Shown here: in pieces, positions 8,033-17,142 of the stretch
Position numbering within the stretch: the stretch's first letter is position 1
Layout: each line of letters opens with the position of its first letter
Assembly (NCBI RefSeq): GCF_014647915.1
Contig: NZ_BMQC01000006.1
Coordinates: 186,001 to 250,000, forward strand
Length of the DNA stretch: 64,000 nucleotides
From: Pilimelia terevasa
GTDB taxonomy: Bacteria > Actinomycetota > Actinomycetes > Mycobacteriales > Micromonosporaceae
Direction: 5' to 3'
The notes under the pieces: generated by a model
What the model was told of the DNA's origin: nothing
Seen by the model: only the letters and a program-made list of their open reading frames with translations
The model's database searches: none
Translations under genes and position numbers: made by a program

Positions 8033-8980
8033 TCAGCCGGCGGCGCGGGCCGCGGCGCGCGCCTGGATGGCGTCGCGCCGCTCGGTGAACCGGCTGGCGT
8101 TCTGGTCGAGGGTCGCCAGGAAGGCGGCCAGTTCCTCGCGGGCCCGCTCGCCGTCGCCGGACAGGCCGGTCCGCTCCATCACGCGCAGCTTGCGCAGTAC
8201 GGGCGCGATCACCTCGTCGTGGTGGATCCGCAGGTCGTAGATCCCCGCCATGGCGATCTGCACGGACTTGCGCCCGAAGTTCTCGATGCCGTGGCCGGGC
8301 ATCTGGAAGCTGCTCACCACGTCGGCGATGGCCCGCATGGTCTGGTTGGGCGCCAGCTCGAAGGCGGCCTGGAGCAGGTTGCGGTAGAAGACCATGTGCA
8401 GGTTCTCGTCGGTGGCGATCTTGCCCAGCAGCATGTCGCAGACCGGGTCCTCGCTGACCCGGCCGGTGTTGCGGTGGGCGACGCGGGTGGCCAGTTCCTG
8501 GAACGAGACGTACGCCACCGAGCCGAGCATGTTCATCGTCTGGTCGCTGGTGAACCCGCTGGCCATGTGCACCATGCGCGCCCGCTCCAGCGCCACCGGG
8601 TCGACCGCCCGGGTGGTGAGCAGGTAGTCGCGGATGGCGATGCCGTGGCGGCCCTCCTCGGCGGTCCACCGGTGCACCCAGGTGCCCCAGGCGCCGTCGC
8701 GGCCGAACAGCGCCGCGATCTCGTGGTGGTAGCTGGGCAGGTTGTCCTCCGTGAGGAGGTTGACGATCAGCGAGGTGCGGGCGACCTCGGAGAGCTTGGA
8801 CTGGCCCGGCTCCCACGGCGTGCCGTTGAGCGGGCCGTCGAAGTCGGTGCCCTCGCTCCACGGGACGAACTCGTGCGGGAACCACTCCTTGGCCAGGGAC
8901 AGGTGGCGGTTGAGGTTGGTCTCCACCACGCTCTCCAGCTCCCGCAGCAGGTCGGTGGGGGTGGGCTCCGGCTTGGTCAT
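8033..8980 (-). CDS. Acyl-ACP desaturase (soluble di-iron fatty acid desaturase)
   Basis: A 315-residue soluble diiron enzyme that introduces a double bond into acyl-ACP (or acyl-CoA) chains. The iron ligands are visible: Glu78 in TEDNLP, EEGRH at 108-112, Glu162 in FQEL and DENLH at 191-195, i.e. the two (D/E)ExxH motifs in a four-helix bundle. Length matches actinobacterial DesA1/DesA2-type proteins. The ATG at 8980 has GGAG about 10 bases upstream; an upstream extension in the same frame would translate only the tandem repeat and is rejected. The 15-bp operator-like repeats at 9070-9160 lie upstream and suggest control by a TetR-like lipid-sensing repressor. Confidence 0.9.
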   Translation of the reverse strand: MTKPEPTPTDLLRELESVVETNLNRHLSLAKEWFPHEFVPWSEGTDFDGPLNGTPWEPGQSKLSEVARTSLIVNLLTEDNLPSYHHEIAALFGRDGAWGTWVHRWTAEEGRHGIAIRDYLLTTRAVDPVALERARMVHMASGFTSDQTMNMLGSVAYVSFQELATRVAHRNTGRVSEDPVCDMLLGKIATDENLHMVFYRNLLQAAFELAPNQTMRAIADVVSSFQMPGHGIENFGRKSVQIAMAGIYDLRIHHDEVIAPVLRKLRVMERTGLSGDGERAREELAAFLATLDQNASRFTERRDAIQARAAARAAG

Positions 8981-9069
8981 CAACGCTCCAGGGAGGTTAG
9001 GTGCTCGGTGTCCTAGGTGGCGGTCCCGCCGGTCGGCGCCGCGGAGACCCCACGGTCGCGGACCCGCTG

Positions 9070-9160
9070 ACGGTCCCGAAACTCTACGGTCCCCAAACTT
9101 GTGGTCCCCGAACTTACGGTCCCGAAACCTACGGTACCGTAACCTACGATACCGTAGGTC
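9070..9160. repeat. Six-copy ~15-bp tandem repeat, operator-like
   Basis: Six head-to-tail units of 15-16 bp with consensus ACGGTCCCGAAACTT, best conserved at ACGGTNCCG. The last two copies turn into palindromes: TACGGTACCGTA (9130-9141, perfect) and CCTACGATACCGTAGG (9143-9158, two central mismatches). The block lies between the divergent desaturase and pilB genes. Period 15 is not a whole number of helical turns. I read it as an expanded array of repressor half-sites, possibly TetR-family. Confidence 0.7.
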
Positions 9161-9292
9161 CAACCCCGCGCATCCTCCCTCTCAGGGTCCACACCTTCTG
9201 TAGCCTGAAGTCGCTCATGTCCGACCGTTCCGCGTCGAGGTAGACGGAGAGCGGCGAACGAGCCGTAGAGGACCAGGTCGCACGGGGGCGCC

Positions 9293-10957
9293 ATGAATCC
9301 GACGTTCTACCCGCTGCTCGACGCGCTGCGTCGCACGGGCGTCGATCCGGCTGCCATCGACCAGGCCGTCAAGGAGGTCGAGCGCAGCGGCCGGACGATC
9401 CGCGACGTCCTGATCAACGACCACGTCGTCACCGAGACCGAGCTGACCAAGGCCGCCGCGGAGGCGTTCGGGTTCGCCCACGCCGAGATCATCGACTTCG
9501 ACATCGACGACGAGACCCTGTCGAAGGTCCCGCTGTCGGTGGTGCTGCGGCACCGGGTCATCGGCCTGGCCATCACCAACAACGAACTCACCCTCGGCAT
9601 CACCGACCCCGCCGACGTCATGGCGATCGACGACGTCCGCGCCGCGACCGGCATGGTCATCCGGCCGATCGTCGTGCCGCGCAGCGAGGTCCGCAAGGTC
9701 ATCGAGAAGCTCCAGCGCGAGGGCGCCGACATCGGCGCCTTCACCTTCGACGACGACGAGGAGGAGAGCAGCGAGCAGCTCGTCCAGACCGAGGAGGACG
9801 CGCCGGTCGTCCGGTACGTCAACTCGCTGATCGAGCAGGCCATCCAGAACCGGGCCTCGGACCTGCACCTGGAGCCGACCGAGCACGAGATGCGCGTCCG
9901 GTACCGGATCGACGGCGTCCTCAAGGAGCTGGACACCGTCCCCCGCAACGTCCAGGCGTCGCTGATCTCCCGCATCAAGATCATGTCGAACATCGACATC
10001 ACCGAGCGCCGGGTGCCGCAGAACGGCCGCGTCACCGTCAAGATCGGCCGCCGCTCGGTGGACCTGCGGGCCGCCACGCTGCCGACGGTGTTCGGCGAGA
10101 AGGTCGTCCTGCGGGTGCTCGACACCGGCGGCGTGGAGCTGGACATCAACAAGCTCGGCTTCAGCGAGCACAACTTCGACCGGTACGGCCGGGCGTTCGC
10201 CAAGCCGCACGGCATGACCCTGGTCACCGGACCGACGGGCTCCGGCAAGTCGACCACGCTCTACGCGACCCTGATGGCGATCAGCGAGCCGTCGATCAAC
10301 ATCATCACCGTGGAGGACCCGGTCGAGTACCGGCTGCCCGGCATCAACCAGGTGCAGGTCAACCACAAGGCCGGCATGACGTTCGCCAAGGTGCTGCCGG
10401 CGATCCTGCGCTCGGACCCGGACGTGGTCCTGATCGGCGAGATCCGCGACGCCGACACCGCCCAGCTCGCGGTCGAGGCCGCGCTCACCGGCCACCTCGT
10501 GCTGTCCACCCTGCACACCAACGACGCCCCCGGCGCCATCACCCGGCTGATCGAGATGGGCATCGAGCCGTTCCTGGTCGGCTCCTCGGTCGACTGCGTG
10601 CTCGCCCAGCGGCTGGCCCGCAAGCTGTGCGACTGGTGCAAGAAGGAGTACGCGCCCAGCGACGAGGACCTGGCCGCGCTGGACTGGCCGCTGGAGCTGC
10701 TGCCGCGCCCGGAGACCCTGTGGCGCCCGGGGGCCTGCAAGTCCTGCTCGGCCACCGGGTACCGGGGCCGGATGGCGCTGCACGAGGTCATGCCGGTCAG
10801 CCAGGAGATCGAGTCGCTGGCCGTCCGGCGCGCGTCGGCCAGCGAGATTCGCGAGGTGGCGCTGGCACAGGGCCTGCGGACGCTGCGAGTGGACGGGCTG
10901 GCCAAGTCGGCGGCGGGCGTGACCTCGCCGCAGGAGGTGCTGCGGGTCGCCATCTGA
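9293..10957 (+). CDS. pilB: Type IV pilus assembly ATPase PilB
   Basis: A 554-residue GspE/PilB secretion ATPase that powers pilus extension from the cytoplasmic face. An N-terminal MshEN/T2SSE_N domain (about 1-150) is followed by an acidic linker, the N2 domain (RASDLHLEP), Walker A GPTGSGKSTT (about 307), an Asp box, Walker B VVLIGEIRD and a His box (STLHTND). A CxxC...CxxC zinc knuckle (CDWC, CKSC) near 445-485 is the PilB/GspE hallmark that separates it from PilT. It opens an eight-gene pilus cluster; GGGGG lies upstream of the ATG. Downstream (10971-10980) is a perfect TGAAATTTCA palindrome before pilT, possibly an internal promoter or operator. Confidence 0.95.
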   Translation: MNPTFYPLLDALRRTGVDPAAIDQAVKEVERSGRTIRDVLINDHVVTETELTKAAAEAFGFAHAEIIDFDIDDETLSKVPLSVVLRHRVIGLAITNNELTLGITDPADVMAIDDVRAATGMVIRPIVVPRSEVRKVIEKLQREGADIGAFTFDDDEEESSEQLVQTEEDAPVVRYVNSLIEQAIQNRASDLHLEPTEHEMRVRYRIDGVLKELDTVPRNVQASLISRIKIMSNIDITERRVPQNGRVTVKIGRRSVDLRAATLPTVFGEKVVLRVLDTGGVELDINKLGFSEHNFDRYGRAFAKPHGMTLVTGPTGSGKSTTLYATLMAISEPSINIITVEDPVEYRLPGINQVQVNHKAGMTFAKVLPAILRSDPDVVLIGEIRDADTAQLAVEAALTGHLVLSTLHTNDAPGAITRLIEMGIEPFLVGSSVDCVLAQRLARKLCDWCKKEYAPSDEDLAALDWPLELLPRPETLWRPGACKSCSATGYRGRMALHEVMPVSQEIESLAVRRASASEIREVALAQGLRTLRVDGLAKSAAGVTSPQEVLRVAI

Positions 10958-11130
10958 CCTGCGGTACGTCTGAAATTTCATAGTAAATCCCCTCCGGGGA
11001 GGCCGATCGGACACCGTTCCTCAGGTGGCCGGCCACCCGGTCGATCCAGAGGGGTGACCGGTCCGCCCGCCCCACCCGGGCGCGGACGGATCCGGTGGGG
11101 GCACGGGAGACCGACAGGAGCACTGCTGGC

Positions 11131-12249
11131 ATGGCATCGCACGCGCTGCACGACACGCTGGTGTACCCGCCGATGAGCGGCGACCGTTCCTACCTGCACC
11201 GGATGCTGGTCGACCTCGTCCGGCTGCGGGGCTCGGACCTGCACCTGTCCGCCGGGGCCCCGCCGACGATGCGGCTGCACGGCGGACTGACGGCGATGCC
11301 CGGCTACGACCGGCTCAGCCAGGCCGACACCGCCATGCTGGTCCGCGCGGCCTGCGACGACGAGCAGATCGTCCGGTTCGAGCGCGAGCACGAGATCGAC
11401 TTCTCGATGAGCCTCGACGACGTCTCACGGTTCCGCGTCAACGCCTACATGCAGCGCGGCTCCTGCGGCGCCGCGTTCCGGGCCATCCCCCACGAGATCC
11501 GGCCGCTGGAGGACCTGGGGGTACCCGACACCGTGAACCGGTTCGCCCGCCTCACCCGCGGCCTCGTCCTCGTCACCGGGCCCACCGGCTCGGGCAAGTC
11601 GACCACGCTGGCCGCCCTGCTCGACCTCGCCAACCGCACCCGGTCCGGCCACATCATCACCATCGAGGACCCGATCGAGTACCTGCACCCGCACAAGCGC
11701 TGCCTGGTCAACCAGCGGGAGGTCGGCACGGACACCGACTCGTTCGCCGCAGCCCTGCGGCACGCCCTGCGCCAGGACCCCGACATCATCCTCGTCGGCG
11801 AGCTGCGGGACCTGGAGACGACGGCGACCGCGCTGACCGCCGCCGAGACCGGCCACCTCGTGCTCGGCACCCTGCACACCCAGAGCGCGGTGCAGACCAT
11901 CGACCGGATCATCGACATGTATCCGCCGCACCAGCAGAGCCAGGTGCGCTCCCAGCTCTCGGTGACCCTGCAGGGCGTGGTCAGCCAGGCCCTGTGCAAG
12001 TCCGCCGACGGCGAGAGCCGGGTCGTGGTCACCGAGGTGATGTCGACGACCCCCGCCGTCCGCGCCCTGATCCGCGAGGGCAAGACGGTGCAGATCCCGT
12101 CGTTCATGCAGTCCGGCACGGGCGAGGGGATGCTCTCGTTCGACCAGCACCTGGCCGAGCGGCTGGCCAACCAGCGGATCAACTACCAGGACGCGATCAC
12201 CCTCGCCCACTCACCCGACGACTTCCGACGACTCACTGGACGGGCCTGA
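11131..12249 (+). CDS. pilT: Type IV pilus retraction ATPase PilT
   Basis: A 372-residue PilT-like ATPase, expected to depolymerise the pilus and so give twitching or DNA uptake. Walker A GPTGSGKSTT, Walker B IILVGELRD, a His box (GTLHTQ) and the PilT-type AIRNLIRE motif, here AVRALIREGK, are all present. No zinc tetracysteine insert is present, which distinguishes it from PilB. ATG 11131 is chosen for AGGAG at 11116-11120. The stop lies 2 bases before the pilC start, so the two are co-translated. Having both PilB and PilT implies a retractable pilus. Confidence 0.93.
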   Translation: MASHALHDTLVYPPMSGDRSYLHRMLVDLVRLRGSDLHLSAGAPPTMRLHGGLTAMPGYDRLSQADTAMLVRAACDDEQIVRFEREHEIDFSMSLDDVSRFRVNAYMQRGSCGAAFRAIPHEIRPLEDLGVPDTVNRFARLTRGLVLVTGPTGSGKSTTLAALLDLANRTRSGHIITIEDPIEYLHPHKRCLVNQREVGTDTDSFAAALRHALRQDPDIILVGELRDLETTATALTAAETGHLVLGTLHTQSAVQTIDRIIDMYPPHQQSQVRSQLSVTLQGVVSQALCKSADGESRVVVTEVMSTTPAVRALIREGKTVQIPSFMQSGTGEGMLSFDQHLAERLANQRINYQDAITLAHSPDDFRRLTGRA

Positions 12250-12251
12250 CC

Positions 12252-13496
12252 ATGGCGGCGAACACGCGTACGCGGACCTACGCCTACGAGGCGGTCGACA
12301 CCAAGGGCAACCGCAGCAAGGGCCAGGTCGACGCGCTCAGCGAGGCCGCCGCGGCCTCGATCCTGCGCCAGCGCGGCGACATGCCGCTGGTCATCGAGGC
12401 CACCGGCAGCGGCAAGGGCATGCGCCGCGAGATCAAGATGCCCGGCGGCGGCAAGCGGGTCACGCTCAAGGACCTGTCGATCTTCTCCCGCCAGTTCGCC
12501 ACGCTGGTCTCCTCCGGCATGTCGCTGCTGCGCGCCCTGGGCGTCCTGGCCGACCAGACCGTCAACCCCGCCCTCAAGCAGGCCGTGACGGACGTGCGGA
12601 TCGACGTCGAGGGCGGCAGCGCACTGTCCGAGGCGCTGGGCCGGCACCGCAAGATCTTCCCGAAGCTGATGGTGTCGCTGGTGACCGCGGGCGAGGCCGG
12701 CGGCTTCCTGGACCGCGCGCTGGCCGACATCGCCGCCAACTTCGAGAAGGACTCCGAGCTGCGCGGAAAGATCAAGGCCGCGCTGACGTACCCGGCGATC
12801 GTGCTGGCGTTCAGCTTCGTCCTCATCGGCGCGGTCCTGATCTTCATCGTGCCGATCTTCGAGGACATGTTCGCCCAGCTCGGCGGCGAGCTGCCCCTGA
12901 TCACCCAGCTCATCGTGACGGCCAGCCACAACATGGTGTGGGCCGGGCCGCTGTTCGTCACGGTGGTGGTCGGCGGCACGCTGCTGTTCCGCCGCCGGCT
13001 GGAGTCCAGCGAGTCGCTGCGGCTGTCCTTCGACCGGTTCAAGCTCAAGATGCCGGTCTTCGGCAGGCTACTGCAGAAGCTGGCGATGGCGCGGTTCGCC
13101 CGCAACCTGGCCACGCTGCTGCACTCCGGGGTCCCGGTCCTCAACGCACTGTCCGTGGTGGGCGGCACCACCGGCAACCAGGTGATCACCGACGCGATGG
13201 CCGACCTCCAGGGCGCGATCCGCGAGGGGCGGCCCATGTCGGCGCCCATGTACGACCACTGGATCTTCCCGCCCATGGTCACCCAGATGGTCGAGGTGGG
13301 CGAGGAGACGGGCGAGATCAGTCAGATGCTGGACAAGATCGCCGACTTCTACGACCGGGAGGTCGACAGCGCCACGGAGTCCCTGACCGCCTCCATCGAG
13401 CCGATCATGGTGCTCGTCATGGGGGTCCTGGTCGGCGGAATGATCATCTGCCTGTACCTGCCGATGTTCACGATCTACCAGAACATCCAGCAGTAA
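12252..13496 (+). CDS. pilC: Type IV pilus inner-membrane platform protein PilC
   Basis: A 414-residue GspF/PilC protein, the membrane platform that couples the ATPases to pilin assembly. Two repeated GspF domains (about 80-205 and 285-405), each with the typical RQFATLVSSGMSLLRAL and ARNLATLLHSGVPVLNAL segments, flank three transmembrane helices (about 180-215, 225-255 and a C-terminal one near 385-410). GEAGGFLD and GEETGEIS are the conserved loops. The N-terminal about 70 residues form the usual cytosolic lead-in. Tight spacing after pilT supports one transcript. Confidence 0.94.
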   Translation: MAANTRTRTYAYEAVDTKGNRSKGQVDALSEAAAASILRQRGDMPLVIEATGSGKGMRREIKMPGGGKRVTLKDLSIFSRQFATLVSSGMSLLRALGVLADQTVNPALKQAVTDVRIDVEGGSALSEALGRHRKIFPKLMVSLVTAGEAGGFLDRALADIAANFEKDSELRGKIKAALTYPAIVLAFSFVLIGAVLIFIVPIFEDMFAQLGGELPLITQLIVTASHNMVWAGPLFVTVVVGGTLLFRRRLESSESLRLSFDRFKLKMPVFGRLLQKLAMARFARNLATLLHSGVPVLNALSVVGGTTGNQVITDAMADLQGAIREGRPMSAPMYDHWIFPPMVTQMVEVGEETGEISQMLDKIADFYDREVDSATESLTASIEPIMVLVMGVLVGGMIICLYLPMFTIYQNIQQ

Positions 13497-13533
13497 TCCG
13501 CGTCAGTCTTCGTCACCGAGAGAGGAAACAACC

Positions 13534-13998
13534 ATGCAGCACCTGCTCCGCAGCCTGCGAGCGCGGCGCGACCGCGGGGACGCCGGCTTCACTCTGATCG
13601 AGCTTCTCGTCGTCGTCGTCATCATCGGCGTGCTCGTCGCCATCGCCGTACCGACCTACCTGTCCTACCGCGAGGGGGCGGCCGACAAGGCCGCGCAGTC
13701 CGACGTCCGCAGCGGCATCTCGGCGATCGAGGCGCACTACACCAACAACGGCAACCAGTACCCGGGTGCCCCGGCAGCGGCGGCCGAGACGACCGTCTCG
13801 ACCAACAACACCCTGACCGTCGACACGATGAGCATCCGAGTGTCGGAGAACGTGACGGTGACGTACACGCTGGCGGCCGGTGCGGCCACGTACACGCTGT
13901 GCGCGGTGAACGCCAACGGCACCGCGGCGTACACGTTCTCCAGCCAGACTGGCGGCGCGCCGACCAAGAAGACGACGGCGCCGGTCAAGACCTGCTGA
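13534..13998 (+). CDS. pilA: Type IV prepilin (major pilin candidate)
   Basis: A 154-residue class III-signal prepilin. A basic leader ending in Gly is followed by FTLIELLVVVVIIGVLVA, so cleavage and N-methylation at Gly/Phe (DAG-FTLIE) by PilD is expected; Glu5 of the mature protein is present. The C-terminal domain is Thr/Ala-rich with two Cys near 135 (LCAVN) and at the very C-terminus (KTC), which could form the disulfide-bounded D-region. GAGAGGAAA precedes the ATG. It is the only pilin-like gene in the cluster, so it is probably the major subunit. Confidence 0.93.
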   Translation: MQHLLRSLRARRDRGDAGFTLIELLVVVVIIGVLVAIAVPTYLSYREGAADKAAQSDVRSGISAIEAHYTNNGNQYPGAPAAAAETTVSTNNTLTVDTMSIRVSENVTVTYTLAAGAATYTLCAVNANGTAAYTFSSQTGGAPTKKTTAPVKTC

Positions 13999-14026
13999 CG
14001 ACGAGGCCCGCGGGCGGAGGTGGATC

Positions 14027-14815
14027 ATGACGTGGGTGCTGTACCTAGGCATCGGGGCGCTGGGGCTCGCGGTGGGCTCCTTCCTCAACGTCGTGATCCA
14101 CCGTGTCCCGCGGGGCGAGTCCGTCGTCCGGCCCGGGTCGCGCTGCCCGCGCTGCGCGCACGCCATCGCCGCCCGGCACAACGTGCCGGTGGTCTCGTGG
14201 CTGCTGCTGCGCGGGCGGTGCGCCCACTGCCGGGAGCCGGTCAGCGTCCGGTACCCGCTGGTGGAGGCCGGCACCGCGGCGCTGTTCGTCGCGGTGACGG
14301 CCCGCTTCGGGGTCGACCCGGCCCTGCCGGCGTACCTGTACCTGGCCGCCGTCGCCGTCGCCCTGGCGATGATCGACGTGGACGTCAAGCGGCTGCCGAA
14401 CGTGATCGTCCTACCCTCGTACGGCGTCGGCGTCCTCCTGCTGCTCCCGGCGGTGCTCGTCGGCGGCGACTGGTCGGCGCTGGTCCGCGGGCTGCTCGGG
14501 ATGACCGTCCTGTTCGCCCTCTACTTCACCCTGACGCTGGTCCACCCCGCCGGGATGGGCTTCGGGGACGTCAAGCTCGCCGGCCTGCTCGGCCTGTACC
14601 TGGGCTGGCTGAGCTGGTCGTCGGTGTGGGTGGGGACGCTGGCGGGCTTCCTGCTCGGCAGCGTCGTCGGCGTCGCGCTGCTGGCCAGCGGCCGGGCCGA
14701 CCGCAAGACCGCCCTGCCGTTCGGGCCGGCGATGCTGGCCGGCGCGTTCCTGGCGGTGTTCGTCGCCGCACCCGTCACCCACTGGTACGCCTCGCTGCTC
14801 ACCGCGGGCGCCTGA
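14027..14815 (+). CDS. pilD: Prepilin peptidase / N-methyltransferase PilD
   Basis: A 262-residue polytopic aspartic protease that removes prepilin leaders and methylates the new N-terminus. The N-terminal SFLNVVIHRVP motif, the zinc-binding CPRC...CAHC pair and the two catalytic aspartate motifs (IDVDVKRLPN and GFGDVKL) are present, with about eight transmembrane segments. It lies 28 bases after the pilin gene, its obvious substrate. Full-length for the family. Confidence 0.94.
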   Translation: MTWVLYLGIGALGLAVGSFLNVVIHRVPRGESVVRPGSRCPRCAHAIAARHNVPVVSWLLLRGRCAHCREPVSVRYPLVEAGTAALFVAVTARFGVDPALPAYLYLAAVAVALAMIDVDVKRLPNVIVLPSYGVGVLLLLPAVLVGGDWSALVRGLLGMTVLFALYFTLTLVHPAGMGFGDVKLAGLLGLYLGWLSWSSVWVGTLAGFLLGSVVGVALLASGRADRKTALPFGPAMLAGAFLAVFVAAPVTHWYASLLTAGA

Positions 14816-14835
14816 CCTCCCGAAAGGAGAAACGC

Positions 14836-15861
14836 ATGGCCACCGACATGCCCGTCGGACTGGACATCGGCGCGATGTCCGTCCGTGGCGTCGAGACCGG
14901 GCGCGGCCGCGACGGCTTCGTCATCTCCCACTTCGGGCAGGTGCCGCTGGCCCACGGGGTGGTGCGGGCCGGCGTGATCCAGGACCAGCCCATGGTCACG
15001 GCCGCGCTGAAGAAGCTGTGGTCGCAGGCGAAGTTCAAGACCAAGGAGGTCGTCCTCGGGGTGAGCAACCCGCAGGTGGTCGTCCGGGAGATGTCCGTGA
15101 CGAACCTGCCGCCGCGGGAGCTGAAGCGCTCGCTGCCGTTCCAGGTCCGCGACTCGCTGCCGCTGCCGGTGGAGCGCTCGCTGCTGGACTTCTACCCGCT
15201 GGAGGACCCCGGCGACCACAAGACGGTCCGCGGCCTGCTCATCGCCGCCCCCAAGGACGCGGTCCTGACCGCCGTCCGGGTGGCCGAGAAGGCCGGGCTG
15301 CTGGTGACGAAGGTCGACCTCGCCTCGTTCGCACTGGTCCGGGCCGCGGCCCGCCTCGACTCGTACGCCGAGGCGCTGGTGGACATCGGCGCCCAGTCCA
15401 CGACCGTCGTCGTGCACGTGGACGGGGAGCCGCGGATCGTCCGCACCGTCCCGCGCGGCGGCGCCGAGATCACCGAGTCGATCGCCAACCGGTTCGGGGT
15501 GTCGGTCGACGAGGCCGAGGCGCTCAAGTGCCGGATCGGGCTGCAACTGCACGAGGGGCCCGAGGTCGCCGAGCTGATCCGCGACAGCCTCCGGCCGCTG
15601 ATCAACGAGATCCGCAGCTCCTTCACCTACCTGTCCTCCGGCTCGCAGTCCACCGACGTGCGCCGGGTCTCGCTGTCCGGGGGCGGCGCCAACCTCGCCG
15701 GCCTCGCCGAGATGCTGCGGGTACAGCTGGAGATGGAGGTCATCCTCGCCGACCCGGTGATGCGTCTGCACCGGCCCGGCCGCGGCCGCCACGACCAGAT
15801 GGACCGCGTTCGCTCGTCCGCCGCCGTCTCGATCGGCCTGAGCCTGGGAGCTGCTGCCTGA
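14836..15861 (+). CDS. pilM: Pilus assembly protein PilM (actin-like ATPase)
   Basis: A 341-residue actin-fold cytoplasmic protein that binds the N-terminus of PilN and organises the alignment complex. VGLDIGAMSVRGVE at the N-terminus is the phosphate-1 loop; LVDIGAQSTTVVV the phosphate-2 loop; LSGGGANLAGL the adenosine loop. ATG 14836 has AAAGGAG upstream. The stop codon overlaps the next start (TGATG), indicating translational coupling with pilN. Confidence 0.92.
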   Translation: MATDMPVGLDIGAMSVRGVETGRGRDGFVISHFGQVPLAHGVVRAGVIQDQPMVTAALKKLWSQAKFKTKEVVLGVSNPQVVVREMSVTNLPPRELKRSLPFQVRDSLPLPVERSLLDFYPLEDPGDHKTVRGLLIAAPKDAVLTAVRVAEKAGLLVTKVDLASFALVRAAARLDSYAEALVDIGAQSTTVVVHVDGEPRIVRTVPRGGAEITESIANRFGVSVDEAEALKCRIGLQLHEGPEVAELIRDSLRPLINEIRSSFTYLSSGSQSTDVRRVSLSGGGANLAGLAEMLRVQLEMEVILADPVMRLHRPGRGRHDQMDRVRSSAAVSIGLSLGAAA

Positions 15862-16568
15862 TGTCCTCGACCAACGTGGCCCGGGGTGCGGCGTCCGGCC
15901 GGCTCACCGGTCCGATGCGGATCCCGCCGATCTCCGCCGACCTGCTGCCGGACGAGATCCGCGACGCGCGCGCCAACCGGCGCCGCCGCCGCCAGGCGAT
16001 CGCGGGACTGGTCGGCGCCGCCGTGCTGGTCGGCTCCGCCTGGGCCGGCGTGCTGGCGCTGTCGACCGCGGCGCGGATGCAGCAGGAGCTGGTCGAGGCC
16101 GACGTCGCCGCGGTACAGCGCCAGCAGGGCGAGTTCGCCCCCCTGATCGAGACGCAGACCAAAGCGGCCGCGATCAACAAGCAGTTGGCGGCGCTGATGG
16201 CCGACGACGTGCGCTGGCAGCGGGTCCTGCGGGGAATCCAGCAGGCGGCGCCGTCCGCGGTGAAGGTCGGCAGCCTCAACGCGAACGTGACCGCGTTTGA
16301 GGGCGGGGCCGGCAGCGCCCCCGCGGCCGGCCCGCCGACGGTGAGCGCGCCCGGCGGCGGCGACCGGGTGATCGGCAAGATCACGCTGTCCGGGACCGCC
16401 ACCCGCAAGACGGACGTGGCGCGGTTCCTGACCGACCTGGAGAACGTCAACGGGATCGACCGCCCCCTGCTCGACTCCTACACCGGCACCGCGTTCAACC
16501 TGCACATGGACCTGACCGCCGCGGCGCTCGGCGGCCGCTTCGGCACGCCGGCCCAGGGGGGCAACTGA
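15861..16568 (+). CDS. pilN: Pilus assembly protein PilN
   Basis: A 235-residue bitopic membrane protein. A cytoplasmic N-terminus (about 45 residues) contains the PilM-binding segment, here around ISADLLPDEIRDAR, matching the INLLP-type motif. One transmembrane helix follows (about 48-70), then a periplasm-side coiled coil and a ferredoxin-like domain with a Gly/Pro/Ala-rich insertion near 150-170. Assigned by position between pilM and pilO and by topology. Start and stop overlap both neighbours by one base. Confidence 0.88.
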   Translation: MSSTNVARGAASGRLTGPMRIPPISADLLPDEIRDARANRRRRRQAIAGLVGAAVLVGSAWAGVLALSTAARMQQELVEADVAAVQRQQGEFAPLIETQTKAAAINKQLAALMADDVRWQRVLRGIQQAAPSAVKVGSLNANVTAFEGGAGSAPAAGPPTVSAPGGGDRVIGKITLSGTATRKTDVARFLTDLENVNGIDRPLLDSYTGTAFNLHMDLTAAALGGRFGTPAQGGN

Positions 16569-17113
16569 TGGAGAGCCGCACCGCCGACCGCACCTGGCTG
16601 CTCGTCGGCCTCGCCGGGATCGTGGCCATCCTCGGCCTCGGCTGGGTCCTGCTGGTCGGGCCGGCCACGAGCGCGCTGGCCGACCAGCGCGCCCAGACCG
16701 AGAACGCCGAACTGGACCTCGACCGCCAGCAGACCCGGCTGGCCCAGCTCAGGAGCCAGAACAACCAGCTCGCCCAGTTCCAGGCCGAGCTGGCGGGCGC
16801 CCAGGAGGCGCTGCCGGCCAACGCCGCGCAGCCGGAGTTCCTGCGGGCGCTCCAGAGCATGGGTACCGCCACCGGCGTCACCATCGACAACCTGGCCATC
16901 AGCGACCCGGCCCCGGCCAAGCAGCCGGGCGTGGTCACCCTGCCGATCACGATGTCGGTCACGGGGCCCACGGCCGACACCGAGGCGTTCCTCAACCGGC
17001 TCCAGGCCGCCGGTCGGGCCGTGCTCGTGGGCCAGGTCAACTCCACGGTCCAGGGCAGCCGGACCTCGATGACGCTGAGCCTTCAGGCATTCGTCTCGCA
17101 GGCGGGCGGCTGA
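16568..17113 (+). CDS. pilO: Pilus assembly protein PilO
   Basis: A 181-residue bitopic protein with a single N-terminal transmembrane helix (about 10-32), a coiled coil (35-75) and a small ferredoxin-like domain. PilO heterodimerises with PilN to link PilM to the pilus fibre. It overlaps pilN by one base (TGATG) and ends the operon at a strong hairpin. No PilP or PilQ gene follows, consistent with a Gram-positive envelope lacking an outer membrane. Confidence 0.88.
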   Translation: MESRTADRTWLLVGLAGIVAILGLGWVLLVGPATSALADQRAQTENAELDLDRQQTRLAQLRSQNNQLAQFQAELAGAQEALPANAAQPEFLRALQSMGTATGVTIDNLAISDPAPAKQPGVVTLPITMSVTGPTADTEAFLNRLQAAGRAVLVGQVNSTVQGSRTSMTLSLQAFVSQAGG

Positions 17114-17121
17114 CGAACTTC

Positions 17122-17142
17122 TGCCGGCGCGCGGCGCCGGCA
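17122..17142 (+). terminator. Hairpin terminator of the pilus operon
   Basis: Perfect 9-bp stem TGCCGGCGC/GCGCCGGCA with a 3-base loop, 9 bases after the pilO stop. Confidence 0.7.

Noticed and set aside
9013-9294. Small minus-strand gene encoding repeated YGTVGFGTV-like peptide
   Set aside because: The peptide is only the translation of the 15-bp DNA repeat; no ribosome binding site and two other frames are equally open.
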